NCBI GenBank assembly: GCA_022447225.1
Contig: JAKVAZ010000001.1
Coordinates: 341,824 to 405,823 of the forward strand
DNA length: 64,000 nucleotides
Origin: Fuerstiella sp.
GTDB taxonomy: Bacteria; Planctomycetota; Planctomycetia; Planctomycetales; Planctomycetaceae
Direction: 5' to 3'
Each line of letters opens with the position of its first letter. The stretch's first letter is position 1. The translations under genes were made by a program, and so were the position numbers. Of the stretch, positions 1 through 7,442 are shown in pieces. The notes below the pieces were generated by a model. That model saw nothing but the letters and a program-made list of their open reading frames with translations. It had not been told where the DNA came from and did no database searches.

Positions 1-67
1 CCCCGACGCTTATCATCGGGACGTTTTTCGATCTGCTCGAAAAACGTCCCGATGATAAGCGTCGGGG
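1..67. repeat. Perfect 31-bp inverted repeat at the window edge
   Basis: Bases 1-31 are the exact reverse complement of 37-67, separated by a 5-base loop. The arms are parts of the 45-bp repeat unit in opposite orientations. This is the left junction of the inverted block. Because it sits at the first base of the window, a contig-end or chimera artefact is possible. Confidence 0.85.
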
Positions 68-815
68 GAACAAACGGCAGATCGAAAAACGTCCCGATGA
101 TAAGCGTCGGGGTGACAAACGGCAGATCGAAAAACGTCCCGATGATAAGCGTCGGGGGAACAAACGGCAGATCGAAAAACGTCCCGATGATAAGCGTCGG
201 GGGAACAAACGGCAGATCGAAAAACGTCCCGATGATCTGCCGTTTGTCCCCCCGACGCTCATCATCGGGACGTTCTACGATCGGACGCCTGTCTGCGGGA
301 GTCTTACCAAGGTCTCGTTTCGGAAGTTTAAGAACTGGAGGTTTAGCCGTCAGAGACTTCAGCTTTCCCTGTGCCTTGGTTTTTGGACTCACTTTCGGTC
401 GGTTGGCTTTGCGGGTGACCCCGCGCTGAGAAGCTTTTTGTTTACTACGCACCGAACGATTTTTTAAACTCGACCGCGTTGTTTTTGGGCTCACTTTCGG
501 TCGGTTAGCTTTGCGGGTGACCCCGCGCTGAGAAGCTTTTTGTTTACTACGCACCGAACGATTTTTTAAACTCGACCGCGTTGTTTTTGGACTCACTTTC
601 GGTCGGTTAGCTTTGCGGGTGAGGGCTCGTCGAGACCGCCTTTCGTCGTTACGCGCCGAACGATTTTTCCGTCTTGCCGAATCTTTGGCGGCTACCAGGA
701 CTCCCGACTTAAAACTTTTCTTCCGACCTGAAGATTCAGCGAAACTGTGAGACTCGTTGATGACCGGCAACATCGTGCAAGCTGCGATCATGATAATTTT
801 GACTGGTTGTAACAT
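1..815 (-). CDS. Highly basic repeat-built exported protein (5' part; continues beyond the window edge)
   Basis: An open minus-strand frame runs from an ATG at 815 to the window edge (271 codons, no stop). A G-rich GGGGGTG lies about 6 nt before the ATG. Residues 1-26 look like a signal peptide (MLQPVKIIMIAACTMLPVIN, then SHSFA). The rest is rich in Lys and Arg. About two and a third copies of a 34-residue repeat (KANRPKVSPK..., 102 bp at DNA level) are followed by a Pro/Lys linker and a 15-residue, 45-bp repeat of the type EKRPDDKRRGNKRQI. From about 236 down to 38 the 45-bp repeats lie in reverse orientation, so the same frame reads GTFFDLPFVPPTLII instead. The frame stays open because both strands of the unit lack stops. 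The function is unknown. The composition suggests binding to DNA, RNA or acidic polymers, but that is inference. It is missing from a simple ORF listing because no stop lies in the window. Confidence 0.6.
   Translation of the reverse strand, partial: MLQPVKIIMIAACTMLPVINESHSFAESSGRKKSFKSGVLVAAKDSARRKNRSARNDERRSRRALTRKANRPKVSPKTTRSSLKNRSVRSKQKASQRGVTRKANRPKVSPKTTRSSLKNRSVRSKQKASQRGVTRKANRPKVSPKTKAQGKLKSLTAKPPVLKLPKRDLGKTPADRRPIVERPDDERRGDKRQIIGTFFDLPFVPPTLIIGTFFDLPFVPPTLIIGTFFDLPFVTPTLIIGTFFDLPFVPPTLIIGTFFEQIEKRPDDKRR
38..236. repeat. 45-bp tandem repeat, four full units plus a partial one, inverted relative to the flanks
   Basis: Units start at 38, 83, 128 and 173, and a partial unit covers 218-236. 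They are identical except that the second has GGTGAC where the others have GGGAAC. The flanking copies at 1-35 and 237-282 run in the opposite orientation and encode the expected basic repeat of the minus-strand gene. At the right junction CGTCCCGATGAT at about 225-236 is mirrored by ATCATCGGGACG at about 261-272. Confidence 0.85.
379..622. repeat. 102-bp tandem repeat inside the basic protein gene
   Basis: Units begin at about 386, 488 and 590. The first two are full and nearly identical; the third diverges after about 33 bases. Each encodes the same 34-residue Lys/Arg/Ser-rich block on the minus strand. Near identity at the DNA level points to recent duplication or gene conversion. Confidence 0.85.
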
Positions 816-1531
816 TGTGTCACCCCCGTAATGGATGGAATAACAGAAGGCCTGTCCTGGATGCTTTTCCATGAAGCGTTCTCTGTACCACTTCAGCAGC
901 ATTTTTTGCCCATGGGCGGGCAGGGGGTGTCCGAAATTCCAGTCAGTCGACACAACACATTGTTATAAAACATGTTACAGCTGACAAAAAAAATCGGCCT
1001 GAGTGGTGCCCGCAAACGTTGACCTTGATTTATTTTTCTATTCCTAAGCCTTTAGTGTCTCTTTTAAGCGGCGCGTTGTTTCTGTATGAGGTCATTTCGA
1101 TTGCGCTTGTGGTTTGGCGGAAGCCGTGAGGATGAAGCTTCCGCCATCAGGTCATCCACATTTCTCCACATTACGGAACTCGTGCTGTCTTCATAGATTC
1201 GGGCTATGGTGCGCAGTTCGTACCCGAATGACGTGTCCCGCCTTGTAGTCTGGGCTCGGAGTGAGAGTGAGTTGGTCTAACACAGAGGCCGTGGCAAAAC
1301 ATCACGATCGTGTAAGCCTCACCGGGCGAACGCGCGTATTTTGATCCGCCATACGATTCTGAACGAATCGAAAATCTATGGAAAAACCAGAACGGTTTTG
1401 AACTGGCTGATCAACAGGACTGCAAAATCATCCTTCAAACAGTTTTACTGTCCCGGAAAGAAACGAGCTCACAGCGATGAAACCGTAAGCTCGTTACTTG
1501 TTAGCCGGACCAGTCCCTGTTCAGGGCAGGA
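816..1531. other. Non-coding stretch upstream of the basic repeat protein
   Basis: No credible gene was found. An AT-rich patch at about 960-1000 could hold the minus-strand promoter for the gene starting at 815: TTGTCA-like and TATAAC-like boxes are visible, but their spacing of about 14 nt is short. A weak stem, CGAGCT/AGCTCG around 1467-1497, lies just past the end of the next minus-strand gene and could be its terminator. Confidence 0.4.
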
Positions 1532-2227
1532 TCAGTCGTCTCGTCCACCCAGCAGTCCCGCACGCATCAAATAGTACAGCAGCGTCAGTAGCGTTGAGAT
1601 GACGGCGGCAACATAGGTCAAAGCCGCCGCATTGAGTGTGCGGTCGATGCCGACTCGTTCATCGGTGTCGACGATACCGGCTTCCAGAACCAGCCGTTTG
1701 GCTCGTGCAGTTGCGTCAAATTCAACCGGCAAAGTTACCAGCTGAAACAGCAGTACGGCCGAAAAAAGGATCGCTCCAAATCCCACAATACCGGCACTGG
1801 ACATGAACAAACCGACAACCATTACCAGATATCCGATATTGGAACCAACGCTGGCCATGGGTACTAACGCGGAACGCAGACCCAGTGGAGCGTATCCCTC
1901 GGCATGCTGGATGGCGTGACCGGCCTCATGACAGGCAATGCCGACGGCGGCAACCGACGTGCTTCCATAGACATCACCGGAAAGAGCCAGCTGTCGTGAC
2001 TGAGGATTGTAGTGATCGCTGAGATGTCCCTGCGTTGCCACTATGTCAACATCATGAATACCAGCGTTGTCCAGCAGAACTTTGGCCGCCTGCGCTCCGG
2101 TAAAACCTCGCCGGGTTCTTACTTTCGAATAGCGATTGAACGCCGTTCGAACCATCAGGCTGGCAGCCCCGGAGATGATCATGCCGGGAATCAATACGTA
2201 CAGGATGTAGCCCATATCGAAAAACAC
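1532..2227 (-). CDS. Zinc-dependent membrane metallopeptidase, YugP family
   Basis: A predicted membrane zinc protease of the YugP-type neutral zinc metallopeptidase family (Pfam Zn_peptidase_2). The HEAGHAIQH motif is the HExxH zinc site with its general-base Glu. A hydrophobic helix at the N-terminus (MGYILYVLIPGMIISGA) and two to three hydrophobic segments in the C-terminal half fit a membrane protein, as does the length of about 230 residues. I chose the GTG at 2227 because GAGG lies 8 nt upstream and because it gives the usual short MFFDMGYILY start. A longer TTG start at 2251 and an ATG at 2215 are possible. The substrate is unknown; in the family it is assumed to be a membrane protein. 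It stands alone, and the neighbouring gene upstream runs the same way but lies about 390 bp off. Confidence 0.85.
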   Translation of the reverse strand: MFFDMGYILYVLIPGMIISGAASLMVRTAFNRYSKVRTRRGFTGAQAAKVLLDNAGIHDVDIVATQGHLSDHYNPQSRQLALSGDVYGSTSVAAVGIACHEAGHAIQHAEGYAPLGLRSALVPMASVGSNIGYLVMVVGLFMSSAGIVGFGAILFSAVLLFQLVTLPVEFDATARAKRLVLEAGIVDTDERVGIDRTLNAAALTYVAAVISTLLTLLYYLMRAGLLGGRDD

Positions 2228-2619
2228 GTTGAATGCCTCAAATCGGTGCAAAAGGAAATTTGGTCACTGGAACTGGGCTGCTGATGAGTCAGTTGGCGCG
2301 GTGCCATCCGGTAAGTGTTGCATCCGCACCTAAGAGATCAATCCAAAACTTTCGGTGAAGCCATATTTTGAAGTTGACGATTGATCATTTAATCGGGCTA
2401 TTCATTCTCCCTCATAGCCTTTCACTGCGTCATCGGTGATGACGCAGTGATTTTTGACATCGATCACGATGAAGCTCACCGGCGATGCGATCAGCAGCCG
2501 CGAAGCCAAACACGGATCTGAACAAAGCCGGATTCCTGAGCACGGTGGAGAACAGTCAGAAATCAAGCTGACCTCATTTCAACGTGGGCTGATGTCCGGT
2601 TCCGGATGGCCGTGCCCGA
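2228..2619. other. Intergenic region with an orphan terminator hairpin
   Basis: No gene was found. The stretch separates two minus-strand genes and contains the strong hairpin described at 2423-2455. Confidence 0.5.
2423..2455 (+). terminator. Rho-independent terminator-like hairpin, best fit to plus strand
   Basis: CACTGCGTCATC (2423-2434), a GGT loop, and GATGACGCAGTG (2438-2449) form a perfect 12-bp stem, followed on the plus strand by a short T-run at 2451-2455. Read on the minus strand there is no T-run after the stem. It lies about 170 bp past the stop of the minus-strand DUF1501 gene, so it may still act as that gene's 3' structure. No plus-strand gene precedes it. Confidence 0.55.
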
Positions 2620-4068
2620 TCAGCAGAGAATATCCTGAAGAATTCGACCGTGGACATCGGTCAAACGCTGATCTCGCCCGCTGTGGCGGTACGTCAGTCG
2701 TTCGTGGTCGACTCCCAGCTGATGCAGCACGGTGGCGTGAATGTCGTGGATGGTGACCAGATTCTCTACCACGGAATTACCAAATTCGTCAGTTTCACCA
2801 TACGTGATTCCCGGACGAAATCCTCCACCTGCCAGAAAAATGGAATAGCCGTTCACGTGATGGTCCCGACCACAGCCATCTTTGACGGCAGGAGTGTGTG
2901 GTGTTCGGCCCATTTCCCCGGCCCACACAACGATGGTCTCATCCAGCAGGCCGCGCTGTCTGAGATCAATGATCAATGCCGCAACAGACTGTTCAGTGAT
3001 TCGTGCATTCTTTTCGTGGTTCTGTTTCAGCAGACCGTGTTGATCCCAGGGAGAATTGTTGCCGTCAAAACTCGGGCAGGTGATTTCCACAAAGCGAACT
3101 CCGGCTTCGACCAGTCGTCGTGCCCGAAGCGTCTGCATAGCGTAGAGATGCTGATGTTCGTCTGACGAATTAACACCATACATTTTTCGGATGTGTTCCG
3201 GTTCTTCACCGATATCCGCCACCCGAGGAATAGTACTCTGCATTCGAAAGGCAGTTTCGTAGTTGGCAATGGCGCCTTCGATGGACTGAGGAGACGCGGT
3301 TTGCTTAACAAACTCCTGATCCTGCTGCAGCAACAACGCCAGTTTTCGCTGCTGGACGTCACGTGTGTCGGAGGGAACGATGTTGTCCACAGGTGTACCG
3401 CTCGGACGCAGCATGGTGGCCTGATGGGACGCGGGTAAATAGGAGCAACTGAAATTCTCAAGGCCGCCGTTTGGTACCCAGTCATTGTTGAGTACGACAT
3501 AGCCAGGCAGATTTTTGTTTTCACTGCCAAGGCCGTAAGAAATCCAGGAGCCGATGCTTGGTGCGTGTCCGTTGATACGTCCGGTATGCATCAGCAGGTT
3601 CTGCTGTCCGTGCAGAGGCAGTTCGCCGCGCATTGACCGCACGACACAGATTTCGTCAGCGACCTCAGCAATATGGGGAAACAGGTCACTGACCCACATT
3701 CCGCTTTGGCCGCGTTGTCTGAATCGCCAGGGACTTCCCAGCCAGACTCGATTGGCGGCCGATTGTGCTCGTTTGGAAACGGCATCTGGTCCGATCGCCT
3801 GACCCTGATACTTTGTCAGGTCGGGTTTCGGATCAAATGTGTCCACGTGACTGGGACCACCATCCATGAAGCAGAAAATCACATTTTTTGCACGTGCTGT
3901 CTGAACAGACAACGGTGCCGTTACTCCGGCAAACGATTGATCCGCCAGCAGTCCGCTCAACGCCAGCCATCCGAAACCGCTGGATGCGTTTCTAAGGAAT
4001 CCCCGGCGAGACGGATCGCCAGAAATTCTGCCAGGACATTGTGGATAAAACGGCGTGGGGAACATCAT
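2620..4068 (-). CDS. DUF1501 domain protein with Tat-type leader
   Basis: A 482-residue member of DUF1501, which belongs to the sulfatase/alkaline phosphatase-like superfamily and is greatly expanded in planctomycetes. The N-terminus has a twin-arginine type leader (RRGFLRNASSGFGWLALSG) around residues 21-40, so export by Tat is likely. The conserved early motif DGGPSHVDTFDPKP, with metal-binding Asp/His residues, and the late GRDHHVNGYSIFLAGGG motif match the family. In planctomycetes DUF1501 is usually coupled to a DUF1549/DUF1553 cytochrome-like gene. Here that partner is missing and the upstream gene on the same strand is DUF1080, 265 bp away. The exact reaction is not known; a hydrolase role in polysaccharide or sulfate-ester use is often proposed. 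Confidence 0.9.
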   Translation of the reverse strand: MMFPTPFYPQCPGRISGDPSRRGFLRNASSGFGWLALSGLLADQSFAGVTAPLSVQTARAKNVIFCFMDGGPSHVDTFDPKPDLTKYQGQAIGPDAVSKRAQSAANRVWLGSPWRFRQRGQSGMWVSDLFPHIAEVADEICVVRSMRGELPLHGQQNLLMHTGRINGHAPSIGSWISYGLGSENKNLPGYVVLNNDWVPNGGLENFSCSYLPASHQATMLRPSGTPVDNIVPSDTRDVQQRKLALLLQQDQEFVKQTASPQSIEGAIANYETAFRMQSTIPRVADIGEEPEHIRKMYGVNSSDEHQHLYAMQTLRARRLVEAGVRFVEITCPSFDGNNSPWDQHGLLKQNHEKNARITEQSVAALIIDLRQRGLLDETIVVWAGEMGRTPHTPAVKDGCGRDHHVNGYSIFLAGGGFRPGITYGETDEFGNSVVENLVTIHDIHATVLHQLGVDHERLTYRHSGRDQRLTDVHGRILQDILC

Positions 4069-4234
4069 TTAAACTCTGACCAACGGTACTCACAGTCTAC
4101 CATCGAATCAGCCACGGGAACATGCCGAAGTACGGATGCCGCAGTATGGACAATGGATTCGGTCCGTGCTGATGGGTTATCAGTGATTCCGTCCGGTGAT
4201 GACAGGTTTTGTAGGGATAATTCGGAGTACAGTC

Positions 4235-4319
4235 GTTATGTCAGCTGCAGTGCACACGGCGCCGATGGCGGGGCCATGTGCACTGCAGATGCCGGGTGGT
4301 GGCGTGCAGCAGACATAAC
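4235..4319. other. Nested alternative hairpins between DUF1080 and DUF1501
   Basis: GTTATGTC (4235-4242) pairs with GACATAAC (4312-4319), continuing after one mismatch as GCTGCA/TGCAGC. An alternative inner stem pairs CTGCAGTGCACA (4245-4256) with TGTGCACTGCAG (4277-4288). The two share bases, so they cannot both form completely. There is no T-run on either side, so it is not a classical terminator. It could be an RNA processing or attenuation structure between two genes of one transcript. Confidence 0.45.
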
Positions 4320-4333
4320 GGAGCCATTTTCAT

Positions 4334-5026
4334 CTAATGTTCCCTGATGCGAATATTGCGCCACGCCACGTCGAAGGGACCGGTTCCTTTTTTGATGCTG
4401 TGCACCTGCAGTCCAATGCGACCTTTTGGGTGAGTTTTGTAAATCCCTTCATCCGTGAGGTCTGCAATCTGTTCGCCATTGATCCACGTCTGGATTCGAG
4501 CACCCCTGGCAACGATGCGAAACCTGTTCCATTCGCCGTTTTTCATGTGGTTGTGAGCAGCATTGTTTTTTGGCTCGGGTGACAGCCATCCGCGCCCGGT
4601 AGCTTCTCCGTAGATGTAGCCGGATTGACCCGGACTGGCCTCAATCTCCACCTGTGGACCGTGAAACCGACCCAGACCGCTGTTTTTGTTCTTTCTCTGT
4701 TCTTCTGTCAGGTCTGCTTTCGTTTTCCCTCTTGAGCGAATCTGGCATCCTGAATTCAGCAGGTCGTGAACCTTGACTTCGAACTCCAGCTCGAAGTCTC
4801 CGTATTCCTGTTCGGATGCCAGAAATGTATTTGGACTGCCTTCAACCGTTTTGCCGTGAATTGTTCCGTTGACGACTGTGTATTGCGCTTTGCCGAGGTC
4901 ATCTCGCTTCCAGCCATCGAGAGTCTTGCCGTCAAACAAAGATTTCCAGCCATCTTCAGCAAAAGTCGAACCGGTCCCGTGGAAAATTAAAAATGCTGCC
5001 AGTGCAACACGGATGAGTAATTTCAT
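4334..5026 (-). CDS. DUF1080 protein (3-keto-disaccharide hydrolase family), secreted
   Basis: About 230 residues, consisting of a signal peptide (MKLLIRVALAAFLIFHGTGS, cleaved near FAED) and a single DUF1080 domain with a concanavalin-like beta-sandwich. Family landmarks are GWKSLFDGKTLDGWKRDD near the N-terminus, the FELEFEVKV strand, and the WNRFRIVARG...TWING block. DUF1080 proteins are abundant in planctomycetes and some hydrolyse 3-keto-glycosides; whether this one does is inference. The ATG at 5026 is preferred over the longer start at 5077 because AGGAA lies 8 nt upstream and the signal peptide begins there. It precedes the DUF1501 gene on the same strand by 265 bp, so the two may be co-transcribed. 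Confidence 0.88.
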   Translation of the reverse strand: MKLLIRVALAAFLIFHGTGSTFAEDGWKSLFDGKTLDGWKRDDLGKAQYTVVNGTIHGKTVEGSPNTFLASEQEYGDFELEFEVKVHDLLNSGCQIRSRGKTKADLTEEQRKNKNSGLGRFHGPQVEIEASPGQSGYIYGEATGRGWLSPEPKNNAAHNHMKNGEWNRFRIVARGARIQTWINGEQIADLTDEGIYKTHPKGRIGLQVHSIKKGTGPFDVAWRNIRIREH

Positions 5027-5646
5027 GACGAAAGTTCCTGAATGAAAAGACATGGTATGCAGGTCATTGAGATTCACATCGGACAGTCAGCAGGATTCTG
5101 GTTCCTTCGTGGAACAGTTTGCCACTTGCGATCAACTCCGACATCATCACTTCACGAGTACCTGAATTCCGGATACTCCGGCAGCGGACCTATCAAGCTG
5201 ACCCGGTCATCGTGAACGTTGATCCGGTGAATTCGCTGTCGATAATCAACGGAGTAGAATGTGACCGGTGGTGACAGACACCAGACTATCACCCGACGAT
5301 TATTGCAAACAAGCCGCTAGGGCCGTTTTTTGAATACAGCGACCTGCTCTTCCACCGGCTGGTCGGGCAGTGGTTGAAGCGGTTATCCCCGTCCCGAGTC
5401 CTTCAGTTACCTGGCAGTTGAATCCGGAGGGCTGTCGGTGGTATTGCAGATTGCCGACCTGTCGTAACGCGGTGTAACGGAATCGACCCACTTGGGGCGT
5501 TGTCGGTAACGTTGTTCAGTATATTTATTGCCACAGCAATAGCCGATTTCGCTGAGATCTCGGTATCGTGTGCATTCCCTTCAGCAACGGTTAAGATCGT
5601 GATGGTTGCAGAACTCTCCATTATTCTGAACACGGGATGTCATTGA
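5027..5646. other. Divergent intergenic region, no gene seen
   Basis: About 620 bp lie between the minus-strand DUF1080 gene and the plus-strand propeller gene, so both promoters must lie here. I see no recognisable RNA gene and no strong hairpin. Confidence 0.4.
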
Positions 5647-7071
5647 ATGTTGCGACTTAGTTTTGTTTTTACCGGTATGTTGACGTCCCTTGTCTGTTTC
5701 GATGAGTTTGCTCAGGCCGCTGATGTCAGCTACTTTCGACATGATTACGGGATTGCTCAGGGGGACGCCGCTCTGCCGGAAGATTTTGGTGAGGAATCCG
5801 GTCGTGTCTGGCGTGTGCCGACGAGTTCCGGTATTTCTTCACCCTGTGTGCATGGGAATTTCGTTTTTCTCACTACATATGATGAAGCCTCATCCGAACT
5901 GGCAACTGTTGCGCTCAATCGGGAGACCGGAGTGACACTGTGGAAACAGGTGGCACCGGCGCAGCGGATTGAAGACGTCCATCCGACAGGTAATCCGGCA
6001 GCCTGCACTCCCGCGTGTGACGGCGAACATGTGTATTCGTTCTTCGGCAGTTACGGGCTCCAGTGTTTCGATGTCAGTGGTGAACTGATCTGGCAGCGTG
6101 CGATGGGACCGTTTCAGGATGAATTCGGTGCGGCCAGTTCTCCGATTCTGGTTGATGACCTTGTGATTCTGAATGAAGACCACGATGTCGACAGTGTGTT
6201 GACGGCCATAGATAAACGGACGGGTGATATTCGCTGGACCACGCCCCGCGACGGATTCACTCGCAGTTATTCCTCTCCGATTCTCCTTGAAACAGCGGGT
6301 GAACGGTCTGTTGTGGTTGCCGGGGCGCTCCGACTGGTGGCCTATGAAATTGCTACCGGAAAGCCAAGGTGGTGGGTCAACGGGCTGTCGCGGATTGTGG
6401 ACCCGACTCCGGTTCTTGCAGACGGTCACCTTTTTATGGCGACATGGACACCAGGTGGTGATTCTTCCAGTCGCATCTCGATGGGACCGTATGCTGAAGC
6501 TCTGAATACGTTCGACAGTGATCAGGATGGATTGATCGCCAGATCAGAGTTGAGTGAAGGACCCGTTCTGTCTCGATTCTTTCGCATTGATCTGGATCAG
6601 GATGAACATCTGAACAATTCCGAGTGGGACGCCCATGCTCGCGTTTTTGAACTGGCTCAAAACACGGCCATGTCGATTCGGCCAGGTGGAACAGGGGATG
6701 TGACGGCATCGGCCATCGAATGGACCTATCGGAGAGGACTGCCAACCGTTCCCAGTTCGATTGTGTACGACGGGGTGCTGTATATGGTGAAGGACAGCGG
6801 GATCATCACTACGCTTGATGCCACGACCGGTGATTTACTGAAACAGGGTCGATCGCGTGGTCCGGGGAATTACTATGCCTCCCTGGTCGCCGGGGACGGC
6901 AAGGTCTACATGTGCAGTGAGAAAGGGGTTATTACCGTTTTGAGTGCAGGACGTGAATGGTCGATCCTGTCATCGCATGATTTCGGTGAGCGGATCATGG
7001 GGACACCCGCGATCAGAGACGGACGGATCTACATTCGCACCGATGATGCCATGTATTGTTTTGGTGGGTGA
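5647..7071 (+). CDS. Secreted PQQ-like beta-propeller protein with two EF-hands
   Basis: A 474-residue protein with an N-terminal signal peptide (MLRLSFVFTGMLTSLVCFDE, cleaved after FAQAA). Propeller blades of the PQQ/PQQ-like type follow, seen as repeated A-x-D/N-R-x-T-G-x-x-x-W motifs such as ALNRETGVTLWK, AIDKRTGDIRWTT and YEIATGKPRWW. Around residues 291-335 two EF-hand loops interrupt the propeller: DSDQDGLIARSEL and the weaker DLDQDEHLNNSEW. A last blade with TLDATTGDLLKQG follows. The PQQ-binding and catalytic residues of true dehydrogenases are not evident, so a calcium-dependent structural or binding role outside the membrane is more likely than PQQ enzymology. This pairing of propeller and EF-hand is common in planctomycetes. 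It starts at an ATG with GGGATG about 6 nt before it, and has no close operon partner. Confidence 0.88.
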   Translation: MLRLSFVFTGMLTSLVCFDEFAQAADVSYFRHDYGIAQGDAALPEDFGEESGRVWRVPTSSGISSPCVHGNFVFLTTYDEASSELATVALNRETGVTLWKQVAPAQRIEDVHPTGNPAACTPACDGEHVYSFFGSYGLQCFDVSGELIWQRAMGPFQDEFGAASSPILVDDLVILNEDHDVDSVLTAIDKRTGDIRWTTPRDGFTRSYSSPILLETAGERSVVVAGALRLVAYEIATGKPRWWVNGLSRIVDPTPVLADGHLFMATWTPGGDSSSRISMGPYAEALNTFDSDQDGLIARSELSEGPVLSRFFRIDLDQDEHLNNSEWDAHARVFELAQNTAMSIRPGGTGDVTASAIEWTYRRGLPTVPSSIVYDGVLYMVKDSGIITTLDATTGDLLKQGRSRGPGNYYASLVAGDGKVYMCSEKGVITVLSAGREWSILSSHDFGERIMGTPAIRDGRIYIRTDDAMYCFGG

Positions 7072-7442
7072 ATGCGGGAGTGTGACAATCGAAATGCCGA
7101 AAGTACTGCAACGGAGAATCGGGATGTTCACCCGCAGTCATCACCGCGGGTGATATGTGGGACCAGGTTGAGTAACAGCATCCTGCATTGACGTTTTTGT
7201 CTGCAACCGCAGGTGGTATCCGTTTCCTGCGGATGTCACCTGAAGCGGATCCATACTCTACGATTTTTTCCGATGAAACGGGGACGAGGGGCATCACACT
7301 GCCGGCGATTTATTTCGGGACAACAACCGGACGGTTGTGACCGGAACGTAAGGGTTGTGAACAGTGAACCTTTCTGTTCGACCGGTTGCCGCCAGTCAAT
7401 AGTGTGAAGGTTACTGTCATCTGAAACAGGCATGAGGTTACT
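7072..7442. other. Intergenic gap with a small hairpin
   Basis: No gene was found. TCACCCGC (7128-7135) pairs with GCGGGTGA (7146-7153) around a 10-base loop. There is no T-tail, so it is a weak candidate 3' structure for the propeller gene. Confidence 0.3.

Noticed and set aside
52-429. Plus-strand frame over the 45-bp repeats (MISVGGTNGRSKNVP repeated)
   Set aside because: It reads the reverse strand of the repeat unit. The minus-strand frame has a ribosome site, a signal peptide and consistent composition over the whole gene, so this is a shadow.
1341-1574. 77-codon plus-strand frame
   Set aside because: No ribosome site, no family resemblance, and it runs into the 3' end of the opposite metallopeptidase gene.
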